NCBI GenBank assembly: GCA_016934825.1 | Contig: JAFGSB010000140.1 | Coordinates: 62,001-126,000 of the forward strand | Source of the DNA: Candidatus Zhuqueibacterota bacterium | Lineage (GTDB): Bacteria > Zhuqueibacterota > Zhuqueibacteria > Residuimicrobiales > Krinioviventaceae | DNA: 64,000 nucleotides | Direction: 5' to 3' | Shown: positions 17,301 to 25,928 of the stretch, in pieces | Layout of the letters: every line of letters starts with the position of its first letter | Numbering within the stretch: the first letter of the stretch is position 1 | The notes under the pieces: model-generated | What the model saw: the letters and a program-made list of their open reading frames with translations, nothing else | The model's database searches: none | Told to the model about the DNA's origin: nothing | Made by a program: the position numbers and the translations under genes

Positions 17301-17954
17301 ATGAAAAAAAAGGACTTAATATCATACATTGCTGTTAAACTTGCCTGGCTGTTAATTTTAGTTTTGGGTCAAACAGGTTTTAAAAAAGTCTTAAATCGTA
17401 ATTATTTGAATTTTTCTAAAAAGAGCGGTTTGCCAATCATGTACGTTGTGTGGCACGGAACCATGCTGCTGCCGTTATTCGCACATCGGAACGAAAAGGT
17501 CGTCGCAATGGTCAGCGAACACGATGACGGCGAAATAATCGCGCAAACCATTCTGCGCCTGGGCTATCAAACCGTACGCGGTTCCAGTACAAGAGGGGGT
17601 ACAAATGCGTACCGCAAGATGCTGCAAAAATTGAAACAAGGTCATAACTGCACCATTTTACCGGACGGCCCAACCGGTCCTCGGCACGTTTTCAAAAAAG
17701 GGGCCATGCTGCTGGCGCAGCGAAGCGGCGCTATAATACAGCCGCTCACTTTTTCAGCACGAAAACCGATTTCATTAAAAACCTGGGATAAATTCACTCT
17801 GTGGTATCCGTTTACGCAGATTTGCCTGGCTTACGGAAAACCGATGCAACTGCCCCGCACTTTGGACCCTAAAGCACTTGAATCATACAGAACGGAAATC
17901 GAAAACAGGATGATCGCCTTACAGGAGGAGGCGGATGACTTTATTCGAAAATAA
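17301..17954 (+). CDS. DUF374 lysophospholipid acyltransferase-family protein
   Basis: 217 residues. An N-terminal membrane-anchoring segment (about 8-26) and the DUF374 signatures VVWHGTMLLPLF, VSEHDDGEIIAQ, RGSSTRGG and LPDGPTGPRHVFKKGA, a relative of the PlsC/LPLAT acyltransferase fold with His as catalytic base (WHG). Found between lpxB and lpxK in many FCB genomes, where it is presumed to act on lipid A or a related glycolipid; the acceptor is not proven. The last 20 bases overlap lpxK, so translation is coupled. Confidence 0.9.
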   Translation: MKKKDLISYIAVKLAWLLILVLGQTGFKKVLNRNYLNFSKKSGLPIMYVVWHGTMLLPLFAHRNEKVVAMVSEHDDGEIIAQTILRLGYQTVRGSSTRGGTNAYRKMLQKLKQGHNCTILPDGPTGPRHVFKKGAMLLAQRSGAIIQPLTFSARKPISLKTWDKFTLWYPFTQICLAYGKPMQLPRTLDPKALESYRTEIENRMIALQEEADDFIRK

Positions 17955-19011
17955 ATGGCCGGCAATTTTATTATGGCCGTTTTCAATAATTTACGGTGCA
18001 ATCACGGTCATTCGTAATTTACTCTTTGATACAGGTATTTTACCTACGGTGAAAATTGACTGCCCGGTCATCAGCGTCGGAAATATAACCGTTGGCGGTA
18101 CGGGTAAAACCCCGACCGTGATTACAATTGCCGAATGGTTACTGGAAAAAGGCTTCAAAGTGTCAATTATCAGCAGAGGGTATGCAAGAGAATCAAAGGA
18201 TTGTGTAATTGTTTCGGATGGAAAGGGCAGGATATCCCCGGTGAAAGAAGGCGGCGATGAGCCGGTGCTTTTAGCGAAGAAATTACCCGGGGTTGCCGTT
18301 TTGGTCGACAGGAACAGGGTCCGCGCCGCTCAACTCGCCCTGCGAAAATTTTCACCGGACGTGATCATTCTGGATGACGGTTTTCAGCACCGCCGGATTT
18401 ACAGGGACTTGGATATCGTCACCATAAATAAGGAAAAACTGTTCGGCAACAATTTTTTATTGCCAGCCGGTCCGCTGCGTGAATTCAGGTTCAATCTTCA
18501 GAGAACCAATATTGTATGGATGAACGGCAATACAGGTATCGAAACCATACCGCGTCTCCCGAAACAAATAAAATCGAAACCTTTTATTTACGCCAAATAT
18601 ACACCGGTAAAACTGACCGACGTGAACGGAAACAAGTCCAAACCTGAATTACAATCCGTTCCGGTTGTTGCTTTTTCAGGATTGGGCAACCCGGACAGCT
18701 TTAAACAGACATTGCATGACCTGGGCGCCCGGATAAAAGCTTTTATCAAATTCAAAGATCATCATTTTTATACGGAAAAAGATATTTTAGGGATAGAGGA
18801 AACTTTTAAAAACAGTTCCGCAAAGTACATATTGACAACAGAAAAAGACTGGGTAAAATTACCGCTTAATTTTTCCATATCCGCACAGTGGAAATATCTT
18901 TCAATAAAAATAGAACCGCTAAACCGGAATGACCTGCAAAAAATTTTAATCTTTAAACAAATCAGGAACCGGATTAACATCAAAAAAAATAATAAAACAT
19001 TAAACGAATAA
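17935..19011 (+). CDS. lpxK: Tetraacyldisaccharide 4'-kinase
   Basis: 358 residues, family length. An N-terminal membrane helix (about 8-25), then the Walker A loop GNITVGGTGKTP (about 44-55), SRGYAR, GGDEPVLLAK, the Walker-B-like DDGFQHRR (about 145) and LLPAGPLRE. The kinase adds the 4'-phosphate of lipid A using ATP at the inner membrane. A ribosome-binding site (GGAGGAGG) lies within the 3' end of the upstream acyltransferase gene, with which it overlaps by 20 bases. It is the last gene of the lipid A run; no clear terminator was found after it. Confidence 0.96.
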   Translation: MTLFENKWPAILLWPFSIIYGAITVIRNLLFDTGILPTVKIDCPVISVGNITVGGTGKTPTVITIAEWLLEKGFKVSIISRGYARESKDCVIVSDGKGRISPVKEGGDEPVLLAKKLPGVAVLVDRNRVRAAQLALRKFSPDVIILDDGFQHRRIYRDLDIVTINKEKLFGNNFLLPAGPLREFRFNLQRTNIVWMNGNTGIETIPRLPKQIKSKPFIYAKYTPVKLTDVNGNKSKPELQSVPVVAFSGLGNPDSFKQTLHDLGARIKAFIKFKDHHFYTEKDILGIEETFKNSSAKYILTTEKDWVKLPLNFSISAQWKYLSIKIEPLNRNDLQKILIFKQIRNRINIKKNNKTLNE

Positions 19012-19077
19012 TAATGTATGCGGGATTAACCGGTCACTGGTGATTAAAACATAGTGTCTCAAAATCGAACAAATAAC

Positions 19078-19106
19078 TTGAATTTTTCATAAGTTTTTGG
19101 TAAAAT
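19078..19106 (+). promoter_or_regulatory. Sigma-70-like promoter of the NtrC-type regulator
   Basis: TTGAAT (19078-19083) and TAAAAT (19101-19106) are separated by 17 bases, 44 bases before the regulator's GTG start. The match is good but AT-rich surroundings make chance hits possible. Confidence 0.45.
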
Positions 19107-19149
19107 ATATAAATATTATCAGATTGTCCATATCTTTGGAGAATTTACC

Positions 19150-20538
19150 GTGAATGAAAATGTAAGCAAACCCGTTATCCTCATTGTTGATGATGATAAA
19201 AATATTTGCAAAATGATTGAAGCGACTCTGCACAAAGAGAAAAAATATGAAATCCGCACGGCTTTGAATGGCGAAGCCTGTATGAATATCATACGGGAAG
19301 AAACGCCGGATCTGGCGCTTTTGGATATTCAAATGCCCGGAATGGACGGTCTTGAAACTTTAAAACAAATCAAGGAAGAAGATTCAAGAATTCAGGTGGT
19401 CATGATGACCGCTCACGGCACAATTGAACGCGCGGTTACATCAATGAAATCCGGCGCATATGACTTTCTGACCAAACCGTTCGCAAGGGACCGTCTTATT
19501 GTTACGGTTGACAACGCTTTGATGAATTCCTCCCTGCGAAAAGAAGTTGATGAACTTCGTACCGAACTTAAAGGGAAATATTCATTCGGCAACATTATCG
19601 GTCAGAGCGGAGGAATCCAGGACGTATTCAAAGCATTAAGTAAGGTAGTGGATAGCAATGTTACCGTACTTATTCAGGGAGAAAGCGGTACCGGCAAAGA
19701 ATTAATCGCCCGGGCGACACATTTTTTGTCCAAGTCACGCGCGGACAAACCCTTTGTCGCTGTCAATTGTTCGGCATTACCTGAATCGTTACTTGAAAGT
19801 GAACTGTTTGGACATGAAAAAGGCTCCTTCACCGGCGCGGCCGGGAAAAGGATAGGAAAATTCGAACAGGCAAACGGCGGCACAATATTCCTCGACGAAA
19901 TCGGGCTCATGTCGCCGGCCACTCAGGCCAAAATCTTGAGAATTCTGCAGGAACGGGAATTTGAACGTGTCGGCGGGAACGAATTGATCAAGGTAAGCGT
20001 CAGGATCATTTCGGCGACAAACAAAGACCTTGAAGAAGAAATGAAAAATGGAAATTTCAGGGAAGATTTGTATTACCGGCTATCGGTTTTCCCCATTAAA
20101 CTTCCCCCGCTTCGGGACAGAAAGGAAGATATCCCGTTGCTGGCCACACACTTTAGAAAAAAGTATAGCGAACAGGAAGGCAAAAATATTGAGGATATAA
20201 ATCCGGATGCTTTGGAGTTGCTGATGAACTATAACTGGCCCGGGAATGTGCGGGAATTGGAAAACGCAATCGAACGGGCTGTTGTGCTGTCGTCGGACAA
20301 AGAGATCACTCCCAAAGATTTGCCGCAGGCCGTTCGTTCCATAGGCGAGAAACAAATATATGAATCTGATAACACCCTGGCAAGCTGGATTGAAAAATTG
20401 GAACAAGAGGCCCTCAGACAGGCCCTGCTGGAATGTGAGGGAAATATTTCCAAGACAGCTAAAAAACTGGGTATCGGCAGAGCGACAATCTATCGTAAAG
20501 CGAAAAAATATGGCCTGACTATGATCACAAATAATTAA
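19150..20538 (+). CDS. NtrC-family sigma-54-dependent response regulator
   Basis: 462 residues from a GTG start with a GGAG site nine bases before it. A complete receiver domain (about 8-125) has the acidic DDD triad at 14-16, phosphoacceptor Asp59 (LLDIQMPGMDG), Thr87 and Lys109. The AAA+ domain follows with Walker A GESGTGKE, the sigma-54 contact loop GSFTGA (Ser for the usual Ala), Walker B GTIFLDEIG, and a C-terminal Fis-type helix-turn-helix (NISKTAKKLGIGRATIYRKAKKYG). It binds upstream sites and opens sigma-54 promoters when phosphorylated. No histidine kinase is adjacent, so its partner is elsewhere. Two candidate -24/-12 promoters in the window (8301 and 20766) may be its targets, the second immediately downstream. 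Confidence 0.95.
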   Translation: MNENVSKPVILIVDDDKNICKMIEATLHKEKKYEIRTALNGEACMNIIREETPDLALLDIQMPGMDGLETLKQIKEEDSRIQVVMMTAHGTIERAVTSMKSGAYDFLTKPFARDRLIVTVDNALMNSSLRKEVDELRTELKGKYSFGNIIGQSGGIQDVFKALSKVVDSNVTVLIQGESGTGKELIARATHFLSKSRADKPFVAVNCSALPESLLESELFGHEKGSFTGAAGKRIGKFEQANGGTIFLDEIGLMSPATQAKILRILQEREFERVGGNELIKVSVRIISATNKDLEEEMKNGNFREDLYYRLSVFPIKLPPLRDRKEDIPLLATHFRKKYSEQEGKNIEDINPDALELLMNYNWPGNVRELENAIERAVVLSSDKEITPKDLPQAVRSIGEKQIYESDNTLASWIEKLEQEALRQALLECEGNISKTAKKLGIGRATIYRKAKKYGLTMITNN

Positions 20539-20852
20539 TATATTTTACACAGGGGGATTCCGGCTTTTTTTCTTTCCTTCCATCCGAAAACCCGCTTTTT
20601 TATAACATGACTTCAAAACCATGCAATTTTACCGTTTTTTTAAATATGTTCCAGTCTAAAACAATGTTCCAGCCTGTCACAAAAATGAAATGGGTTTCCC
20701 TTTAATACAAAAAACTCAATTCAATAAAAACAATATCTTAAGCGTCCTTTGCGCGGTTATATTAATGGTATACCTTTTGCGTTCCATAATAACAAATCGA
20801 AAAATCTGCATGGATAAGAAATTTAATTTGGTATTAATATAAATTCAAAGAT
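20539..20852. other. 314-base intergenic regulatory region
   Basis: No gene seen. It holds a direct repeat of ATGTTCCAG (20646-20654 and 20664-20672, 18 bases apart), a sigma-54-like promoter at 20766-20781 and no ribosome-binding site other than that of the next gene. The repeat is about 100-120 bases above the -24 element, a usual distance for an activator site. Confidence 0.5.
20766..20781 (+). promoter_or_regulatory. Sigma-54-like (-24/-12) promoter
   Basis: TGGTATACCTTTTGCG: GG at 20767-20768 and GC at 20779-20780 are separated by 10 bases, with T before GG and TTT before GC as in the consensus; the -24 box is TGGTAT rather than TGGCAC. The next gene begins at 20853, about 60 bases past the inferred start. 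Confidence 0.5.
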
Positions 20853-21935
20853 ATGAACAATAACACACTTACTCAAACATTGGCAGATATTTGCAACGGA
20901 ACTTATCGCCAGGCTCAACTGATTCAATTTATTGAATTAACAAAAAAAATCTCGTTAGGGTATTTGCGATACCAGGAAGTTATCGGGAAACGCATCTCCG
21001 GCGAGAGAGTAGAGACCAAAGACGAACTTGAAGATCTCGCACTGGATTGTGTTGCGGAATTATTCAGTGGCGATGGAAACGGGAACTTTCCTCAACTCGT
21101 TAAATATTATACACCCTTTCTGGGAATACAAAATATCGACGATACAGAAATTTTGGCCCTGACCAGGAGATTGGTTGTCCGTAAAACAAAGCAAGAGTTG
21201 TCCCGGATTTTTCGGGAACGGGATCCCGAAGGGGCAAAAATTGTGCGGAATATAAAAGTTGCTATACGAAGTTCCGAAAAACTGGAAATTTTCCGTGACC
21301 TGGGCAAGGAATTTGTTTTTTATAAGAACGGGATTAATATCAATAAAGACACCGTAATTGATGTGGATAGCATTTCGTCTTATCTCAGAAAAGCTTCTTC
21401 TCCCATACCCGAAGATGTTCTGCATACGCGTTTTATTGATGTTTTCAGCCCGAAAGACTCCATTTCAAGCGCTCTAAAAAAACTTTTAAAAACAATATAC
21501 GGACTTGAAGATTATCAAAATTTTTTACCCATGGATGTTATTGTCAAACTTATCCGCAAAACCAAATTTGAAGGCTTGCGCGATAAATTAAACGGAGATG
21601 ATTCGGTACCCACGCCATTGGACCAATTGGAGACCCAGGAAATAGAAGGCTATATAAAAATTGTCATGCAGCAAATTCAGCGAAAAATTGACAAACTATA
21701 TATAAAATCGGGTAAAATAACTGCTGCCAAAGCCAAAATATATAATTGCGCCTTACATGATGTGCTTTACGATCTTTTACATAAAAAAGACAGTTCATCC
21801 TATTACAGGAACTTGAAATATTATTTACCCCAATTGACACAAATTCAATATAGAAAGGAAGAAAGAACTATTTTTGAATACCTTGCCAAGGTTGCCAAAA
21901 AAAATTTTCGCGGTCATCTTAAAGCCTTATTATAA
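20853..21935 (+). CDS. Uncharacterised protein, possible sigma-factor-like
   Basis: 360 residues, soluble, with no leader. The N-terminal third resembles sigma-70 region 2 in shape: a helix ISLGYLRYQEVIG, then ETKDELEDLALDCVAELFSG and a basic helix RRLVVRKTKQELSRIFRERDPEGAKIVRNIK. The remainder (about 150-360) has no motif I recognise, with a basic C-terminus. The following gene has an anti-sigma-type zinc-finger motif, which supports, but does not prove, a sigma/anti-sigma reading. Alternatives: a structural or phage-type helical protein. It lies behind a sigma-54-like promoter. Confidence that this is a real gene is high; confidence in any function is low. Confidence 0.6.
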   Translation: MNNNTLTQTLADICNGTYRQAQLIQFIELTKKISLGYLRYQEVIGKRISGERVETKDELEDLALDCVAELFSGDGNGNFPQLVKYYTPFLGIQNIDDTEILALTRRLVVRKTKQELSRIFRERDPEGAKIVRNIKVAIRSSEKLEIFRDLGKEFVFYKNGININKDTVIDVDSISSYLRKASSPIPEDVLHTRFIDVFSPKDSISSALKKLLKTIYGLEDYQNFLPMDVIVKLIRKTKFEGLRDKLNGDDSVPTPLDQLETQEIEGYIKIVMQQIQRKIDKLYIKSGKITAAKAKIYNCALHDVLYDLLHKKDSSSYYRNLKYYLPQLTQIQYRKEERTIFEYLAKVAKKNFRGHLKALL

Positions 21936-22006
21936 ATTTACGTAATTTTTAATTATTGCCTGTATGTTATGTTATAATAAAATTAATAATTAAAATAAAA
22001 TACAAC

Positions 22007-22654
22007 ATGACATACTTAAATTCTTATGATGATTGCCCCGAGTCAATGGAGCTGGAGCTTCAATTTTTACAGAACGATCTTAACCGGGTATTAAAAGAGA
22101 ATCCTCAACATCATTTGTTTGACTGTCCGATTTGTCAAAAATATTTGAATGAACTGGATGGGATATACGAATCTATTTCTGCTGAATTATCATATCCTGT
22201 TTCAAATAAAGTACTTGATTTTGCCTGTAGTATTTCAACACTGCAGCTTCAAAAAGGGCAATTCATATGTAAACCGGTCATAAAAAAAACTCAAAAAATC
22301 GCCGTTGAGTATCAACTTGTCTTAGTGTTCTCAAAAAAAGAAAATAAGAACTTTTGCGATTATGATTTCAAAAATCATCATGACAGCAACATGTATATAA
22401 GGGTTGTATCGGACCCGGCCTGGAATAAACTGTTATTATTTTTCAAACACAAAGACCAAATAAATTATTCACACTATTCTTTTACAATTCCAGGTATCAT
22501 CGAGAGAGCAAACATCTCAACAAACGGAACGGCTGTTATTCCCTTTATTCAAATAAAAAATTTAAACAACAAATCAATTTTCTTTTATAAAAAGAACAAA
22601 AAAACAAACAACAAAAATTTACTCAGGAAATTTCAAGAAAGTATAATCATTTGA
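22007..22654 (+). CDS. Uncharacterised protein with anti-sigma-type zinc-finger motif
   Basis: 215 residues from the ATG at 22007; the frame extends to a TTG at 21956 but that leader is not conserved-looking. Near the N-terminus His36-x3-Cys40-x2-Cys43 (HLFDCPICQKYL), preceded by a helix, is the zf-HC2 zinc-binding pattern of anti-sigma factors, and the next segment (SYPVSNKVLDFACSI) has the usual linker feel. There is no transmembrane helix, so it would be a cytoplasmic anti-sigma type. The C-terminal 130 residues form a beta-rich domain of unknown family. It follows the sigma-like gene by 71 bases and is closed by a strong terminator. Confidence 0.55.
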   Translation: MTYLNSYDDCPESMELELQFLQNDLNRVLKENPQHHLFDCPICQKYLNELDGIYESISAELSYPVSNKVLDFACSISTLQLQKGQFICKPVIKKTQKIAVEYQLVLVFSKKENKNFCDYDFKNHHDSNMYIRVVSDPAWNKLLLFFKHKDQINYSHYSFTIPGIIERANISTNGTAVIPFIQIKNLNNKSIFFYKKNKKTNNKNLLRKFQESIII

Positions 22655-22696
22655 TTATGAAACCTGTATCCCATCATAAAAATTTTTTTCGATATA

Positions 22697-22726
22697 AAGC
22701 CGGATTTTCTCCGGCTTTTTTCTTTT
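22697..22726 (+). terminator. Rho-independent terminator
   Basis: An 8-bp stem AAGCCGGA/TCCGGCTT with a TTTTC loop runs into TTTTTCTTTT, 42 bases after the zinc-finger gene's stop. Confidence 0.9.
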
Positions 22727-22842
22727 CCAAAAATAAAAATACCTTGACTTGCTCTGAATTTTTAAATAACTTTTTATCTAATAATTAGTATAAAATGAAT
22801 AATTTACTTTTTTTATTAGTCCTGGACTATTTAAGAGTTAAT

Positions 22843-24657
22843 ATGAATCGGCGTTCAATACTGATAATTGATAAAGACCCAAACAATCAAAAAGTTTTAC
22901 AAAACAATTTCATTGAATCCGGGTATGAAGTAGATGTGGCTGCCGATAACAGTGAAGCATTGAAACTTTTACAATTGAAACCGTTTGACGCTGTTCTTTC
23001 TGAACTTGCCGCGCCCGGCATTGACGGTTTTAATTTATTGGAAAATACACAAAAAGCTTCATTGAACGTCAATATACCGGTTGTATTTCTGACCCAGAAA
23101 AATGATATCTGGAACCGTGTAAAAAGTCTGAAACTTGGCGCGAAAGATTATATTGTAAAACCGATCCATGTAAAAGAACTCATTGCGCGGTTAAACATGC
23201 TCCTTTCCAGGATTGAACGTAAATCCACTGAAGAAAACATTATTAAAAAGAAATTTGCCGGTAAATTAAAGGATATTTCTCTTTTTGATTTGATCAAAGT
23301 TTTTGGTCTCGAAAAAAAAACAGGTGTTTTAAGTTTAATAAATGAAAATGGTTTTTCCGGCCAGATATTTTTTGAAAACGGCAACATTATTAATGCCGGT
23401 ACATTAGCATTCAAAGGTGTGGATGCCGTTTATAAAATGATGACCTGGGATAGAGGCCGATTTTCCATGCATTTCTGTGACATCGATGTAATAGACGAAA
23501 TAAAAGTCAGTAATTTGGCAATTTTATTGCAAGGAGCAATGAGAATGGAAAAACGTGAAGAAATATTAAAACAACTTCCTTCTCTTGATACTGTTCTAAC
23601 GACGACTTCCAATTTCAAAAAAATAACATCAAAACAGGATCTGGCCAGCAACTTGCAATATTTTTTAGAACTGTTTGACGGGAAGCGTACACTGAAGCAG
23701 ATAATCAATGACAGCCAGGAAGATGAAATAACGACATTAAAACGAATCCTGCAATTAAATCAATTGGGATTTTTAACTATTGTCAAAGAAAAATCCGCTC
23801 ATGTACCCGCAGCCCGGGAAGAAGAAATTGAATCATCCGAATATGAAGATAGTGCGGATTCATTATTCAAGAATATTATTAATGAAACGGATTCTGAATC
23901 CATAAATGTAAAAATTTCCAATTTTTATCAGGAACCGGTTAAAAAGGTTGAAAAAGTCATCCCGGATCAGAAATCAAAAGCCGATGAAACAAAGCATGAA
24001 ACTCAAAAACCCGCCTCCGCCCCTGTCAGGCAGGCTCATATAACTCCCAAAACACAAACATGGGCTGCACAGAAAAAAATCACAACCGGCCAATTAAAAA
24101 CCGTAGAATCGTCAAAGGTCGAAACGCTGACTGAAAAAAAACAACCTGTATCTCCTCATCAAAAAGCAAAAGGAACAATATTAATCTTAGGAACGGATAA
24201 TTCTGTTCGAAAAAATATCGTGGAAAATTTAATTGTGGGACGGGCTATTGAGTCTCGGGTCGATCTGCCGAATGTATCGGAAATTTATTTTGGTACGGCC
24301 CGTTTCAAAGGAGAACAATACTTAAACATCACCACCTTTTCCATGGAAAAAGAATTCACGCCTTTATTAGAGTATTTTGCACCCTCTACATTGGGATATA
24401 TTTTACTGATCGATATTAAAAACGCAAACTGGAATTATTTTCAGTATCTTTTGAATGTGCTCAGGGGAAAACTTTCCGTTCCCTCTGTTATCGTCATCTC
24501 AAATAAAACATCGGATTCAAATGAGCCGAGTATCGATGATATTCGTTCAAAATTATTATTAAAAAATAATCAAAAAATTGTATTCTGTTCAAATTTTGAC
24601 AAACCGAATTCAAAAAAACTTATTTTTTCATTGTTTAAAAATTACTTTAAAAAATAA
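22843..24657 (+). CDS. Pseudo-receiver / DUF4388 / degenerate-GTPase fusion protein
   Basis: 604 residues from the ATG at 22843, where the receiver begins; an upstream ATG at 22795 would add 16 hydrophobic residues without clear purpose. Residues 4-125: receiver fold with Thr84 and Lys106 kept, but the phosphoacceptor is Glu54 (VLSELAAPGIDG) and one of the acidic pair is Lys11. Residues about 138-235: DUF4388 (PatA-like) domain (FAGKLKDISLFDLIKVFGLEKKTG). A second helical stretch to about 320, then a long Lys/Gln/Pro-rich linker, and at 443-604 a domain with small-GTPase topology (ILILGTDNSVRKN, ISNKTSD) whose P-loop has lost GK[ST]. Likely a protein-interaction scaffold that is not phosphorylated or GTP-hydrolysing. 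It begins a run with the next three genes. Confidence 0.85.
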   Translation: MNRRSILIIDKDPNNQKVLQNNFIESGYEVDVAADNSEALKLLQLKPFDAVLSELAAPGIDGFNLLENTQKASLNVNIPVVFLTQKNDIWNRVKSLKLGAKDYIVKPIHVKELIARLNMLLSRIERKSTEENIIKKKFAGKLKDISLFDLIKVFGLEKKTGVLSLINENGFSGQIFFENGNIINAGTLAFKGVDAVYKMMTWDRGRFSMHFCDIDVIDEIKVSNLAILLQGAMRMEKREEILKQLPSLDTVLTTTSNFKKITSKQDLASNLQYFLELFDGKRTLKQIINDSQEDEITTLKRILQLNQLGFLTIVKEKSAHVPAAREEEIESSEYEDSADSLFKNIINETDSESINVKISNFYQEPVKKVEKVIPDQKSKADETKHETQKPASAPVRQAHITPKTQTWAAQKKITTGQLKTVESSKVETLTEKKQPVSPHQKAKGTILILGTDNSVRKNIVENLIVGRAIESRVDLPNVSEIYFGTARFKGEQYLNITTFSMEKEFTPLLEYFAPSTLGYILLIDIKNANWNYFQYLLNVLRGKLSVPSVIVISNKTSDSNEPSIDDIRSKLLLKNNQKIVFCSNFDKPNSKKLIFSLFKNYFKK

Positions 24658-24697
24658 ATTTTTTTTGCTGATAACATATTTCTAATTTACTTTATTT

Positions 24698-25915
24698 ATG
24701 CTTTCATTTAATAACAAACAAAAATTCAAAGTTCTTATAGTAGACAGTGAAGGCGCGGGAGTAGAACAACTCATCAAAAATTTAATTGAAACCAACCTGG
24801 ACGTTATACATATTAAAGACGGACAAAAGGCCTGTGAATACTGTCTTACGAACCAGCCCCATATAATTATTACCGAACTGGATTTGCCCCTTGTCAACGG
24901 AGTCCAGTTCTTCCGTCAGCTTAAAAGCAATTTTATTACCAGCCATATTCCGATTATCGTCACGACAAAAGAAACAAAATTGGAAGACCGTATTAAAAGC
25001 ATGGAAATTGGAATTGATGACTATATTGAAAAACCTTATGCCCCCGAAGAGATTGTTGCCCGTGTTCATTTACTGTTAAATGAAATAAAGATTATAGAAA
25101 AGAACCGTCGGATTATCAATCATGGTTTTAAAGGGAACCTGGAAGAAATGACTGTAGTTGACCTTTTAAAAACCATGGAACTCAGCCGCATGTCCGGAAT
25201 TATTTATTTGTCCCGCGGCTATAAAGAAGGACAAATATTCATCGACAAGGGAGTTATTGTTGACGCTTTTATCGACGGCTTTGAACCTGAACAGGCTTTA
25301 ACGCACATGTTAACATGGCTAAAAGGCATCTTTTGGGTTTCAATCCAGAATATCGACCGAACCAGGATGATCAATGAAAACAATACGACAATCATTTCCA
25401 AGGGCACAAAACTTATTCAAAAATGGAAAGACCTTACCCGGCAATTACCTCCTTTAAATACGCCGGTAAAAGCCATTCAACCGGATGAAAATAAAAACAT
25501 TACAAATCCGGAAAAACAAATGCTGGACCAATATGCGGAACCGAATACAATTATGCATGGGATTGAAAAAAGTAAAATGGACGATCTGCATGCATTGGAA
25601 CTCATTAAATCATTATTGCAAAAAGGACTGCTTGTAACAAAGCCGTCATCACACCAGGTCAAAGATCCGTTTGCCCAAATCGTTTTCGATCACATGAATA
25701 GAGAAAATAATAACGAAGAGACTTTTACAAAAATAACTTCGTTTTTTAAACGGGAAAACAACCCGCAAAAGCCGTATCTGACCGAAGCGGGTTATAATAT
25801 AGACAGGACAAAAGGCCAAAATGATCCGGCTCCCCGACATTCCAAAACACCTTATAAAGTCTTTTTATCAAAAAAAGATTTACAATTAATCAAAACAGCT
25901 ATAAACAGATCATAA
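24698..25915 (+). CDS. Pseudo-receiver / DUF4388 protein
   Basis: 405 residues. Receiver fold at about 10-130 with Thr90 and Lys112 kept, but the phosphoacceptor position is Glu60 (IITELDLPLVNG), as in the paralogue upstream. DUF4388 follows at about 142-235 (FKGNLEEMTVVDLLKTMELSRMSG). The C-terminal third is helical and polar, with no motif recognised. The protein is a shorter paralogue of the previous one and lacks the GTPase-like tail; the next gene encodes a separate GTPase-like domain, as though the fused and split forms were alternatives. 40 bases separate it from the previous gene. Confidence 0.85.
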   Translation: MLSFNNKQKFKVLIVDSEGAGVEQLIKNLIETNLDVIHIKDGQKACEYCLTNQPHIIITELDLPLVNGVQFFRQLKSNFITSHIPIIVTTKETKLEDRIKSMEIGIDDYIEKPYAPEEIVARVHLLLNEIKIIEKNRRIINHGFKGNLEEMTVVDLLKTMELSRMSGIIYLSRGYKEGQIFIDKGVIVDAFIDGFEPEQALTHMLTWLKGIFWVSIQNIDRTRMINENNTTIISKGTKLIQKWKDLTRQLPPLNTPVKAIQPDENKNITNPEKQMLDQYAEPNTIMHGIEKSKMDDLHALELIKSLLQKGLLVTKPSSHQVKDPFAQIVFDHMNRENNNEETFTKITSFFKRENNPQKPYLTEAGYNIDRTKGQNDPAPRHSKTPYKVFLSKKDLQLIKTAINRS

Positions 25916-25928
25916 ATACCTAATTACT

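Noticed and set aside
17450-17475. TGGCACG-like sigma-54 motif within the DUF374 gene
   Set aside because: The GG-to-GC spacing is 11 rather than 10 and it lies inside a coding sequence.
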